NCBI GenBank assembly: GCA_916610825.1
Contig: OU744447.1
Span: 13,003,751-13,067,750, forward strand
From: Haliclystus octoradiatus
Lineage: Eukaryota; Cnidaria; Staurozoa; Stauromedusae; Haliclystidae
DNA length: 64,000 bases
Reading direction: 5' to 3'
Shown here one piece after another: positions 1 through 59,903 of this stretch. The notes beneath the pieces are model-generated. The model was not told where the DNA came from. It saw only the letters and a list, made by a program, of their open reading frames with translations, and did not search any database. Each line of letters starts with the position of its first letter. Positions within the stretch are counted from its first letter, which is position 1. The position numbers and the translations under genes were made by a program.

Positions 1-44
1 TATGCCCGGCAATGCGGGTAACTCATTATTGCTAGTCATGTTAC

Positions 45-48800
<48,756 letters not shown>

Positions 48801-49310
48801 GTTGGCTGGAGAAAAACAGCAACAATTTAGTACTCTTTTAACTTTCAAAACTTTCAAAGAACAGACACAACAATTCGTCCAACAAGGGCGAAGCGCTGTC
48901 TGTGGAAAAAGTGCAAAAACAGCCAGGTGGCGCCATCAACTGCATTGTGGGAAATAGGGGGTATAAATCAAAATGGGGCAATGTAATTGTTAAATGAGGA
49001 TTTGCAATTTAGCAACTTTTACAAATTGCAAATTTGCAACACTTGAGCATTTTTTCTGATAATAGTGTTATATAATTAGTTAGAAGTAAATTAATCACCT
49101 TTGTGTTAAACTATGTATCCGATCATATTATTTCTGAACAAGAGTGATTTATAATAATAATACAAATATTTATGTTGTTGATTTATTTGTCAAAAATTCT
49201 GACTGGCAAATAAAGGGAAGTAAACTTCCACTTACATATTGCCGCAATTACATAATTTACAAATATATACAGAAATTACGAGAAGTACAAAAACTAATAT
49301 AAGATAACTA
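48801..49310 (-). promoter_or_regulatory. dynein 5' leader and likely promoter region
   Basis: Sequence immediately upstream of the DYNC1H1 ATG. 48801-48960 is relatively GC-rich, with CAGGTGGCGCCATC (48921-48934), then turns AT-rich. No TATA box in an obvious position. Transcription start cannot be fixed from sequence. The nearest upstream repeat begins at 49311, so the promoter is probably within this 500 bp. Confidence 0.45.
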
Positions 49311-49492
49311 TACAGTCAAATGTGTTATAATGGTCACCTCTATACAGCGGCCACCTATCTATAGTGGTCACTCTTGCAATGTCTAAAATAGTATTTTTTT
49401 ATTGAATCAAACCTGTGTATAAAGGCCACCTGTCTATAGTGATCACTTTATCTACCTCTCTCAGTTGGCCGTTATATACAGGTTTCACTGTA
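49311..49492. mobile_element. pogo/Tigger-like MITE, copy 2
   Basis: TA-flanked, ends ACAGTCAAATGTGTTATAAT and CCGTTATATACAGGTTTCACTGT. Contains GGCCACCTGTCTATAGTGATC and relatives. Reverse orientation of 4523-4703, about 80 percent alike by eye. Confidence 0.85.
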
Positions 49493-49644
49493 CTAATAAT
49501 CTGTAAGTGTGAAAAAAATAGTCAGTAATGATATACAATTTAGATTATTTTATTTTATTTGTATCCGTTTACCGCATTGTGCACTGTGCACATGCCAGTT
49601 AGATCGTGTTCATTGAGATGTTTTTATAAATCTTTGCAAAGTTC

Positions 49645-51880
49645 TTAATGTGACGATGATTCAGGAAGGCAGTTCCACCAGGGGATGACGCGATTTGTGA
49701 ATTGATATCTGTTGATGTTTATTCTAGCTGATAGTTTTGATTTCAATTTCATAAGGTTGCCTCGCATAGAATATTTATTGACGGCAAAATAAAAGAAGTC
49801 ATCGAATGACAGATCGACTAGTTTATGAATTATTTCCAACACATCACTAGCCTCATTCCATCACGGCCCTCATTTCCGCGCGGAAATGAGGGCCGTGATG
49901 GAATGAGGCTAACACATCACCAGGTCACTTTTCATCCGCCGCAATTCCAATGATTCCATATCTAATATATCAAACGATCGGAGTAAGATTTTCCGTACAC
50001 GTGGTTTGCATGACAAATATACCTTGTAAATGTTCTTTGAGATTTCTCAATCATTATTATGTCCTTTACTAAATAGGGAGACCATACACGCGATGATATT
50101 TTCTAAAAGTGGTCGAACATACACTTTGTAAGCTTTGAGTAAAAGACCTTGATATGTACTTGTAAAACTCTTACGGATCAGGAATGATCTTGATTCAGCT
50201 TTCGCTGCAATCATTGCGCAATGCGCGGAGGATTTTAAATCTGGAGTGAACAAAACTCCTAGATCCTTGATTTGCTTAACTGAGCACAATTCTTTGTCTT
50301 CTAAGGTGTACGATTGGTGAATAATATTTGTGTTACCAGAAGAGAACACACAACATTTATGAAAAGCTAACCTTAACTGCCATTTCTGAGGTCAAGTAGC
50401 AACTTTGTCTAATGTTTCCTGTAAATTACAATTTGAATCGTTCCTTGAAGTCTAGATCTTTGCGTCATCCGCAAATAGCTTTATATGGCAGTCATCTTCA
50501 AGGCAAGTAACGATGCCATTAATAAATACCATAAAGAGTAACGGACCAAGAAGAGAGCCTTGGGGTACGTCACTGTCAACTGGTAACATTTTAGAAAAAA
50601 CGTTTTCAATGCAAACAGATTGTGTTGAATGTGTTCGGCCATGTAAGAAAGAGGATATCCACTGTCCACAGTTCAAAGTTGATGCTATATGCTTCTAACT
50701 TTGTAATTAATTTTTTGTGTGTCACAGTATCAAAGGCTTTACTAAAATTCAGATAGACTGTGTCAGTGAGTAATTTTCTATTGATTGCTTGTGACCATAA
50801 ATTCAGTGTAAATAATAGCTGCGTGCAAGTTGAACGACGTTCTAAAAACCCATGCTGTTCTTTTGTAATAATTTTGTAATTTAGGAAGTACTTCTTCATT
50901 TGGTTAGAGATAATTGATTCCATAGCTTCGCATGTTATGCATGTCAAAGAGACGTTATTTCAGAGCAAGAGAGCGTATTGTCTTTGGATATCTAAATTTT
51001 CTATGCTTTGTCAAAGGAACAGAGTTTCATACACAATAATCTAGGATATCCGAAAGTAAGCTCCAAAATGATGGAAAATTACCAGACAACTCTTAAATAA
51101 AATTATCCAGTTAATATTTTTCAAAATCGTTGAGATTGTAGAGTAATCTGCTTTTCTAAAATTTCTCTTCATATGATTTTCTTGGGAAGTGGGATATGAA
51201 GAATGTGGGATTGAACGGAAAATTCTATTGCATTATGATCACATGGATCAGTGAAAGGCTCGACAACATCGAGATCAGTAACTAAAGCTGGATCAGAAGT
51301 AAATAAAAGATCTAAAATGTTATTTAAACATGTGGGACATGTGATCAACTGATGTAAGTTATTTTTTGTGATAGCGTTAACAAAAATATCATGAGAATTA
51401 TCTCCATAACTGAGGAGAATTTCCAATTCAATTGATGGAAAGTTAAAATCTCCTATGTAGAAAAAAGGGGAAGCTACATTGAGATCAGAAATCGAAAAAA
51501 CTGCCAAGAATCTCTGATTGAATAATAGATGTGGCTTTGTATGAGGGATGATTGTATATACATGCCATACGATATTTAATATTAGATGATAGTCTTACGT
51601 CAATAGCCAAACTCTCCAAGTCATCAAAGGTCGACGGTAGATCTAGGACCGAATAACGAATGTTGTTTTTAATTAATACGAGTAAACCACCACCAGTCAT
51701 ATTAATTCTTTTCGGACAACCGAATATCCGGTATTTAGAACAAATAAAGAATCAAGAACAGTAAATGAAAGCCAGTTTTCAGATATAAAAATCAAATCAT
51801 ACGAATTTGAGGTTAGAAATTACCTCTAGTTCATTTAGTTTATTTAGCAGTGACCTTGAATTAAAATATATAGACAGCTC
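49645..51880 (-). pseudogene. LINE ORF2 (endonuclease and reverse transcriptase), broken
   Basis: Endonuclease parts: GGGLLVLIKNNIRYSV (51485-51700), YIGDFNFPSIELE and CDHNAIEFSV (51169-51507). RT parts: EQHGFLERRSTCTQLL and VYLNFSKAFDTVTHKKL (50606-50947), DVPQGSLLGPLLFMVFINGI and the catalytic FADD (50452-50676), KDLGVLFTPDL and YKVYVRPLLE (50047-50349). C-terminal piece NRVIPWWNCLPESS (49645-49842). The domain order is complete, but several shifts and stops inactivate it. Confidence 0.9.
49848..49911. repeat. 64-bp perfect palindrome with 9-bp direct flanks
   Basis: Two 32-nt arms meet with no spacer between 49879 and 49880. Outer tips TAGCCTCATTCC / GGAATGAGGCTA, centre TTCCGCGCGGAA. ACACATCAC occurs on both sides (49839-49847, 49912-49920), so it looks like an insertion with a target duplication into the LINE. 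No coding capacity. Confidence 0.95.
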
Positions 51881-52794
51881 AATAATTTCGCTGATTTTGT
51901 GTAGGTAGTGGTCTGCTGAGAAGCATCATTAGATGTTGAAGTTGAGCTTCCATTCGGGCCAGGCGATGTTCGTGAGGGAACGGGGGAGGCTTCTGGCTGC
52001 AGAAAAAGGGCTGAGGTGGTTGTTGTTGTACTCCTCCGTGACGAACGTTAACAATAGGAGTTGGATGGGGTTGATTTACAGTTAGTTGTTGATTTTGGTT
52101 CATATTGGATTGTCAATTATAACTTTCTTGTTGACATGCAACTCTTGATGTGCGTTTTAAATGCATGTGAGTGTATTTATTGTCGTAGCATACTCGAGAC
52201 TTGTAAGATGACGGACATATATATATATTATAGACATTTGGACAATCTTTTTGACTGAGAAAGCAACCACCGCGGAATCTACCGTTCTTCAGATGCCTAG
52301 AACAAACTCTGGGGTGATAAAATTTCCATCCTCCTTCTCTTTTACCAGTGAGCCCAGATTTGCAAATACCTTTTACCAGGTCTTGACATATAACTGTTGT
52401 AGGAGGGCTCGTTACATCTCGAAAAGCAACTGTCGGGAAAAACTGCTTGCTCATCAGAGGGAACAGATGTTGTTAATAAACTTTCGGAAATGTTTTCAAA
52501 ATTACATTTTCCTGTACGATTTGTTTCAAATAAATAAATACATAACTCAACTAGTTCCAAATTTTTCGCCTTCATTAGTTTTACCTGAGCATTGGCAGCA
52601 TTATTTGTAATCAAGATGTTCATAAATTTACTATGTAGATCCAATTCCACAATTTGATTTGAGGTGGTATGATTTAGGATAGTGTCTTGAATAATATTGA
52701 CATTTGTATCGTCAACCAGAGTTAGATTTGGAAAACTATCAATAGGTATTACTCCAGTACTGCTTTGTTGATGAGAATTATCACCCAGTGACAT
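51879..52794 (-). pseudogene. LINE ORF1 protein, three degenerate CCCH fingers
   Basis: Starts MSLGDNSHQQ at 52794, like the plus copy (MSLDDSSHQL). A frameshift near 52440 and a deletion separate the N-terminal segment from the finger region (52113-52430). Each finger has lost one ligand relative to the plus copy: finger 1 third Cys to Trp, finger 2 His to Tyr, finger 3 third Cys to Tyr. The C-terminal segment (51879-52103) is rich in Pro and Gln and ends PTQNQRNY. No longer functional. Confidence 0.85.
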
Positions 52795-53040
52795 TTTGAT
52801 AAATGAATAATATAAAAATTTACAGCAATGAAAGTATTTTAATGAGTCAAAATAAAAAATCTATTCGAGAGGAAATAAATACACGTCATCATCTCGCCAA
52901 CACCAGATGGGTTACATGCAACCAGTGTATAAAATATGTGAGTGAGTGAGTGAGTCAAAAAAATATACGTTGTTTGAGCTTTCGACATAGCTTATCTTCA
53001 GAAATTTATTCAAAACGAAAAGTTATCTAAAATTCATGAA

Positions 53041-53126
53041 TTTAATTTATTTTGAAGGAAAATTTGAAATTCGTTTTTTCGAATTTTTCCTTTGCTTCGC
53101 GTGTCGAAAAAAAATGTTATTTTACG
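53041..53126 (+). repeat. left terminal direct repeat of the DIRS-like relic
   Basis: Matches 55714-55799 in the same orientation. The core GAATTTTTCCTTTGCTTCG is identical, followed by a TGTCGAAAAAAA run. The core contains a TTCG...CGAA inverted motif. Confidence 0.8.
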
Positions 53127-53512
53127 CAATGATTCTCCTTCTGTCTTGGCCTCCTTCGCTAAGGAGTCAGAAATGAGATGTGCGCATGCACATCGTCTGA
53201 CCAGTGCAAAGTGAATTGCTGACATGACCGATCACGCGAAAAAATGGCAAACCAGGAAACGAACAGAACTGAAGTTTCTGTCGTTTCTGATTAAAATCTA
53301 ACGGCAGATGAATCGATGAAAAAGTTTGCAACCTTGATAACATGCACGCAACTTTGCAGTCGTTTCATTGAGTCTGCAAAAGAAGATTGATGACAATCTG
53401 TCTGCCTCTGGATCGAATGGCCAACCTAGTACTTCGACGCCTTCGACCAAACGAAACGGACTGTGAGCGACAGCCAGTCTAATAAGTCGGAACCAAGTGG
53501 TGCAGACATGAC

Positions 53513-54241
53513 TTGGAAGAGGACCCCTCTGATAAATTAATGTCACCAGCAGCAAAGATATTATCGAAGGATAATGGAGATTTAGTCGAGGGAGATTTGC
53601 TGCTCAACGAAATTGTGAAAGAGTTACGCCCTCCGGAAATTATTGGCGGTATCGTTGGTGAACAGCTTAGCACAGTTGTCACAACACTTTGGGGCGGCAA
53701 CCTGTCAAAACCAAAACTTGATGCGCTGTTGGCAAAATATCTCCGACCTGGGAATTGCGCACACTTCGCTACTCCAAGAGTGAATCCTACTATTTGGCAG
53801 GTATTAGGAAATAGTCAGCGTACCACAGATTGAAGAATGGCTAATATTCAACAAGTCAGGAACACTACCGCCTCAGTATTAACAACAATGGCTGATCGAC
53901 TGATGACGGTACATGACAGTAAGACGACTCTGCAACCTACTGAGTTTGATTCACTGATCCGTACAGCAATGGATTCTGTGGCTTTGGTTGGACATGGGAA
54001 TGAAAACCTTTCAACCCAGCGAAAATGTAACATCAAGCCAGCGTTAGATGATGATCTGCTTCCTCTATGCAATAAGAGTTTTCCAGACTCAAACTTGCTA
54101 TTTGAAGATGATCTGCAGACGGAGATTACAACTGCCAAGACAGAAAGCCGTTTACGGAATTCGGTTGGTAAGCGACCCGCTGAACAACCACGTTCAGAAG
54201 GTGAAGGTCTATCATCATCTGGTCAACAACAGAATTTTTGA
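53513..54241 (+). pseudogene. DIRS-like gag-type protein, one in-frame stop
   Basis: One frame is open from 53513 to 54241 except a TGA at 53831-53833. About 240 residues: acidic start, then IVKELRPPEIIGGIVGEQLS, RPGNCAHFATPRVNPTIW, and a Ser/Glu-rich tail. Position before the RT and composition fit the capsid-like protein of DIRS elements. No zinc knuckle seen. Confidence 0.7.
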
Positions 54242-54343
54242 CCTTGTTCTCGCTCGAATCACGACTGATCAAGATCGTCAAAGTTTTGGCAGAGCAAGAA
54301 GAAATATCACAAACAGAAGGCGATAATACAACGAAGACAACAA

Positions 54344-55730
54344 GTGAAAAATCCCCTTACAAATTTTCAGGTAACTGATTTAATTAATAATGTTGAAGTA
54401 TTGAACAATTATTTTACAAATTTGGTATCAACATATATTGGGGGTAGATTACAATATTATTCACGTGTATGGGAAACATTTACCTCTGATGAGGAAATAC
54501 TTGACGCAGTCATAGGGCTGCATATTGATCTTGAAGGACAGTGTCCTAAAAAGTATCATGTCCGTACACACAACTTCACCCCTACTGAAAGTATGTTTAT
54601 TCATGCTGAAATTGAGACCCTCATTAAAAAGGGGTGTGATAGTGAAATCTCAACCTGAGATTGGGAAATTTGGGTCCCCTATATTTTTACGAGAGAAAAA
54701 AGATGGGACGTATGGAATGATTTTAAATTTGAAGAATTTTAATTCTAATGTAGTTTACCATCATTTTAAAATGGATACTATTTGGACAGCGTTACGCCTC
54801 ATAACACCATAGTGCTACATGGCATCTATTGACTTGAAAGATGCATATTACTCAGTACCTGTGTCACCAAGTCACCAAAAGTATTTAAAATTTTCTTGGC
54901 AAGACGAACTTTACAAATACGAACCTTCCAATGGGACATTCGCCAGGGCCATTGATGTTTACAAAATTACTCAAACCTGTAATCGCTACATTAAGACAGC
55001 AGGGTCATCTGTTATCTGCTTATATTGATGACTCTATCTTATTAGGGGGCCCACTGGATGCCTGCATGACAAATGTAGTTGACACTTTTAAATGCTTGGA
55101 TTCATTAGGGTTTGTTATTCACCCTAGGTTTCAGTAATTATTTCAACTCAAGAAATTGCTTATCTTGGGTTTGTGATCAATTCTAATAAAATGCGAGTAC
55201 ATCTTACCCCAGAAAGTGTGGCCAAAATAAAGGCCATGTGTTTAAAGCTGATTCGTACCAGCAAACCTGATATTAGAGAGTTGGCCAGGTGCTCAGAATG
55301 TAGAAGCTGATTATCAATCTCGTAAGAAAGAAAGCAATATTGAATGGCATCTTAGTGCAAAATTATTTCAATCCGCAATTAAAAAGCTAGAATCACACCA
55401 ACTATTGATCTTTTTGCTTTTTGCTTTGAAAATCAATAACCAGCTTGATTAGTATGTGTTATACAAACCTGACCCATGTGCGTTTGCTCTGAATGCATTT
55501 CACATTTGCTGGACACATCATATTTTTTTATGCTTTTCCTCCTTTTAGTCTAATTATGAGAGTACTCCAGAAACTGGAGTCGGAGGAGGTAACGGGACTA
55601 ATAGTCGTACTGTACTGGCCAACACAACCTTGGTGGTCCAATTTGACCCAACTAATGGCAGAATGTCCCATTATGTTGCCGAGGAACAAACACACCGTGT
55701 ATCATCCTCAGATATTAATTTTTATTTTTT
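54344..55730 (+). pseudogene. DIRS-like reverse transcriptase and RNase H, fragmented
   Basis: Pieces in three frames: 54344-54658 (start), 54525-54812 (GSPIFLREKKDGTYGMILNL), 54819-55028 (SIDLKDAYYSVPVSPSHQKY), 54931-55137 (palm with YIDD; LDSLGFVIHP), 55138-55310 (TQEIAYLGFVINSNKMRVHL), 55320-55420 (SNIEWHLSAKLFQSAIKK, PTIDLFAF) and 55493-55700 (FFYAFPPFSL, WPTQPWW). At least five frame changes or stops. Non-functional. Confidence 0.85.
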
Positions 55731-55799
55731 TGGAAAATATGAACTTTGTTTTTCCGAATTTTTCCTTTGCTTCGACTGTCGAAAAAAATGTTACTTCAC
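55714..55799 (+). repeat. right terminal direct repeat of the DIRS-like relic
   Basis: Counterpart of 53041-53126. A (TTG)n microsatellite follows at about 55844-55867. Confidence 0.8.
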
Positions 55800-55869
55800 A
55801 TTTTAAATTTTGTTTTGCTTTTTGGAACCACAATGCTACAACATGCTGTTGTTGTTGTTGTTGTTGTAA

Positions 55870-57430
55870 ATTTTATTTTCATTCGCATACACCAATATGA
55901 GTTATGCAGCTCGTTGATATTGTGGGAATTGTGTTACAAGATTAAAATTCATTAAAATTGAAAAATAGGAATGACAATTAAATAAATAAGAACAAACTAT
56001 AATAATAATAGCTTAATGAAATCTGTAATAATAAATAGATCATTGTAAATAGTAGTCATTAACAGCAAGATATTTCTATAATCTATGGTCTGCACGCAGG
56101 TTAGGGGCCAGATTATGAAACAAACAAACTGAGTTTCTTGTGAAAAGTAAAACACTCATTCGAGTGGTTCAGATGAAATGATGAAACACGGTTTTGTTTG
56201 ATTTTTTGCCATGCGCGACATTTCAAAACATGTTGAACTCCAGCAATGTATATCAACAATGTTTAATAAATGTTTAACTTTCACAAGAAACTAAGTTTGT
56301 TTGTCTGATAATCTGACAGCCGGAAATTAGACTATCTTGGTTCTATTATAATATATTGTCAACAGTAATGATATATAACAGTATAGCCTAAAGGCCCTAT
56401 GGCAGTAAGCTGAAAGAAAGCGGGATTTGAGCATAGGTCAACCCCCTGTCAAAGATCTAAATCTTCTAAAAAGTTCTAATCTTCTATCCAGGGTTGCTAC
56501 AATCGATGACGGGGTGCGGTCACTTTTAGAACATAAAGAACACCTTGAAGTTCTGAATTGAAGAAAACTAATTTCAATAGAACTTATATCGACATACTTC
56601 GGTATATAACAATTAAACGGTTTAAACGGTTGAATATCATTTTCTGGTCAAATGAAACCCATAGTACATGTTGAACTGTCTTGATTTACAATTTTCTTTG
56701 TCAGCTATGTCTGACCGTGATTTGTGGCGTTCTTTGTGTAGCAAATATGTAAGGCGTAAGGGATATTGAGATTTGTGGTGACAATACAACGATGTTACTA
56801 TATTTTACAGCTACTCGATTTGCTTGCAGCCAGAACGTTTCAGGTTCTCAACTCAACTAAGCCCATTTTCAAGTTAAATAGAAGGTTAAAAGTTTATCTA
56901 GTTTATAGTTTTTACATGATAACTAACTATTTATAAAAATGCATCATTGTCTAGTTGCAAAGAATTCAGAAAACTTGGTTTTAAGCTGGGAATGCACTTA
57001 TTTTTAACAGAGTTTAGTACCATCTTCTGAAGATTGCGTTCCCCGCAAGGACTATTTTTTTCAACTTGGCATCAACTTGGGGATGAAATTTAAGAAAATT
57101 TTTTGGATGTTATAGAATCAGATTGTCCATTAAGCCAAGGTTTCAGTTCTCTAATAAATATCATTTCAAAAAGTAAACAATTAAATTTGTTTTTGTAACA
57201 ATTGCAAGAAAAAACTATTATGCAAGATTTTTTCGTAAAATTCATCCCCAAAGATGCACTTTTATTATTAGCTATTTATTATGTAAAAAACTACAAATTA
57301 GATAAACTTTTAACATTGTATTTAACTTGAAAGAGGGATCAGTTAAGAACCCAATACGTTATTCATTACTAATAAATTTGTTTGCTGTTAGCTATTGCGT
57401 TAAGCCGTTAATGTTTTTGATTCTATAATA
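55870..57430. other. intergenic stretch, no gene recognised
   Basis: AT-rich. Pairs of similar strings such as CTTGTGAAAAGTAAAACA (56139) and TTTCACAAGAAACTAAGTTTG (56279), and AAACTTTTAACATTGTATTTAACTT (57302) against AAGTTAAATAGAAGGTTAAAAGTTT (56872), suggest old inverted repeat elements, but boundaries are not clear. Confidence 0.4.
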
Positions 57431-57725
57431 CGTTCTTTTAACTGAATTCTGTCATTGGATGGTGCGTAGAGAAAATCGATGCTTGCTGGACTCAAGGCGT
57501 CGTGGATTGCTTGATTTAAGTTTATATCTTTGTCCGCGTAGCTTGTATTTAGAATTGTCATATTTTAAAGTTAAGCTATCTAGCGTTACGTCTATTAGAT
57601 CATGTGATATTTTATATAGCATAATCAGCTCTGATTTGGCAATTTTCATTTCTAGCAATTCTAGTTTTAGAATAAGTAGACTATCAGAGCGACTCTTATA
57701 TTTTAATCTTCCTAGTTTGTAAACC
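57430..57725 (-). pseudogene. C-terminal fragment of a LINE reverse transcriptase
   Basis: Minus-strand text RSDSLLILKLELLEMKIAKS, ELIMLYKISHDLIDV and KLRGQRYKLKSSNPRR, then FSLRTIQ is the usual C-terminal region of jockey/CR1-like polymerases (LxxxYKIxHxLID...RGH...). It is a different lineage from the 49.5 and 61-kb elements. Only this tail remains. Confidence 0.6.
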
Positions 57726-58974
57726 CTCCTTGTAAATGTTCACTGGAAGTTTTCTATCAAGGAAATATTTAGATTTTTAGCAAGCCATGGATTCCATATG
57801 GGAGACGATGATTCCAGTTGAGGACGTATATACATAAACTTTAAAGACTCGAATATACAAATCAAATTGCTTAGATAGAAAGCATCTAAATATTAAGTTG
57901 AACTACTGAATTAAGAAAATATAGGGTTTTACAAAATAGAACGAGTGCAGCTTTCTGTATAATCCCAATATCGAATCGCTGTAAATAAAACGCCACACAA
58001 ACACTCTTGCCGGGACCCGGGGGGGGGGGTAATTCTATATAGGCGCTATACGGGGAAGTGCCATTATCTTTGGACACCATTGTAGCTAGCTAGCATGCTA
58101 GCAATTTCGTTTTTTTCATTTCAGTACGAAATTTTAAATTTTGGAATACAGCTGTGAAATGCGGAAAATGTCCTGCGATGAAGTGCCCGGGGCCCGGCTA
58201 TGAGGCTCCGAAATCGTAAACTTAAATCTTACATCTTTTGGCTTAAACCCCAGAACGCAACAAAATAGCAACAAAAACAAAATGGCGGCGTTCATACGAA
58301 GCAGGATCTTTGTTTGACAGAGCGTTTAAAGATAAATAGATTTATATATAGATTTAACTTTCGAACCTTAACCTTACCAACAAGAAAACACAATTACTTT
58401 TAAATCAACTCATAACTGAATTACAAATAGTCTTTAAAAATCCCTTGTTCAATGTGTCTGTCTGTCGTTCTAACAAATTATAACAACCAGATACGGCACT
58501 GACGTTCGAAAATCGTTTCAAAAGTATAAACGCATAGGATCCTGTATACAAATAACTGAATAATACTTTAAATCTTCACAGTATATAAATACTGTATTCA
58601 GATTTTTAACCACTGTGCTTTGCGTTCATGTCTAGTCTGTTTTATTTCATTTTTATAAATGGTAAGTAGCTTTCTTCAAAAAACGCATCGTGCTCCTATT
58701 GAAATTCCGCGCTCGTTCTAGTCTCTACGATGAAATTGTGATAAATTTGCCTTCCTTAAAAAATACTAACCATACTCTTTTCATTGCTAATTGATTGATA
58801 GACACTTCTGTGATCAAGTGGATCTTTTCTATACTCAAATTGATCAAAACAATAAAACTGCCTATCTTAATTACGATACGATTGCAGCTGCATCTTGATT
58901 ATTTAAATTGACGCACTTTTAACCTGGATTTGAGATTTATAATATTTCATTCGACAATCGTTTCTATTGCAAAA
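57726..58974. other. intergenic stretch with a G-run repeat; possible promoter of the next gene
   Basis: 58017-58030 holds an 11-G run in GGGACCCGGGGGG followed by TATATAGGCGCTATACGGGG, which resembles a dispersed G-rich animal repeat. GCTAGCTAGCATGCTAGC lies at 58086-58102. The last 300 nt before 58975 could hold the promoter and leader of the secreted-protein gene, without an obvious TATA box. Confidence 0.4.
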
Positions 58975-59845
58975 ATGTTTCCAGTCGGAAATAAAACATT
59001 TTTGTTACTGTTGTTATTGCTTCTCCTATTTGATTACACTTTCCAACTAATAGGAGAAAACGAAAGAATTTGTTTGTACAGCGATGATGATACACATGGG
59101 AATCAAGGCAGCCTGATGAAAGAAGGGGATTTATCAGAAAGCGAACATCTTCTCTATAAAAATGCACTTTCGCTTATTACATGCTCACTGATATGCAAAC
59201 TTAAAAAGCCTTGCAATCTAGTTGTCTATCAGAAGGAAAAAAGTAAAAACAATTGTGAGCTTCGTTATTCGTCATTGCCTGCATTGAGATTAAAAATACC
59301 AAAGCTACAAACTTATCCGAAGAAAGAATTAGCTATACACAGGATAAAGGTAATACCTAATAATAACAACTTTTCTGAATAATTATGTAAACCATTTATA
59401 TTATCAATCCGTATTGAAAGGCATCTTACTCATCAGTTTTCTACATGGAATAAGATCTGCCATATATATTTGCATCTTATTTCGAGATAAAAATTTTTTA
59501 TGATAAATATACATGGTTATTACAATTAAAATTGCATTAATAATATTTGTAATAATTAAAGGATAAATGATAAGAGGATATATATATATAATATATAATA
59601 AAATTTATGTTTATCTAATAGCAGATAATATAGGGCTCTATGTCCTCATTTGACAGAGCGGTAAATAATAATAATATATGGCGAAAGAGTTAAAGAATAC
59701 ACATTCTTTACTGTTAAGTTTCACGCACTTCACAGCGATCTTCAGACAAATTTTTTACTCATCCTACTGTTTTTTACTGTTACTTAAGTAACAGTAAAGA
59801 ATGTGTATTCTTTGACTCTTTCGCCATATATTATTATTATATAAT

Positions 59846-59903
<58 letters not shown>

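Larger units (their letters stand above)
49535..52905 (-). mobile_element. LINE, jockey/CR1-like group, decayed copy
   Basis: Minus-strand non-LTR retrotransposon. The 5' leader shares GATGACGTGT.TTTATTT with the plus-strand copy at 61013, so both start at about the same point. ORF1 (CCCH-finger-like protein), then an APE-type endonuclease and reverse transcriptase, then a C-terminal remnant and an AATAAAATAAAATAAT-like tail near 49545. Several frameshifts and stops break it, and a 64-bp palindrome interrupts its 3' part. Confidence 0.9.
53041..55799 (+). mobile_element. DIRS-like retrotransposon relic
   Basis: Order: terminal repeat (53041-53126), gag-like frame, reverse transcriptase and RNase H segments, terminal repeat (55714-55799). 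RT text SIDLKDAYYSVPVSPSHQKY and SAYIDDSILL, and the downstream FFYAFPPFSLIMRVLQKLES block and WPTQPWWSNL are typical of DIRS/Ngaro-type elements. No tyrosine recombinase frame is recognisable before the right repeat, so the copy is internally deleted. Multiple frameshifts. Confidence 0.85.

Noticed and set aside
48801-48857. Earlier start for dynein upstream of 48800
   Set aside because: The frame is open but the only candidate there is TTG. The ATG at 48800 has a strong context and fits the family.
55493-55900. Independent protein-coding gene
   Set aside because: Its first half is the FFYAFPPFSL / WPTQPWW block of the DIRS-like relic, and the rest is terminal repeat and TTG microsatellite.
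58930-58974. Start of the secreted-protein gene at 58930
   Set aside because: That codon is TTG. The first ATG is at 58975, directly before the hydrophobic signal peptide.
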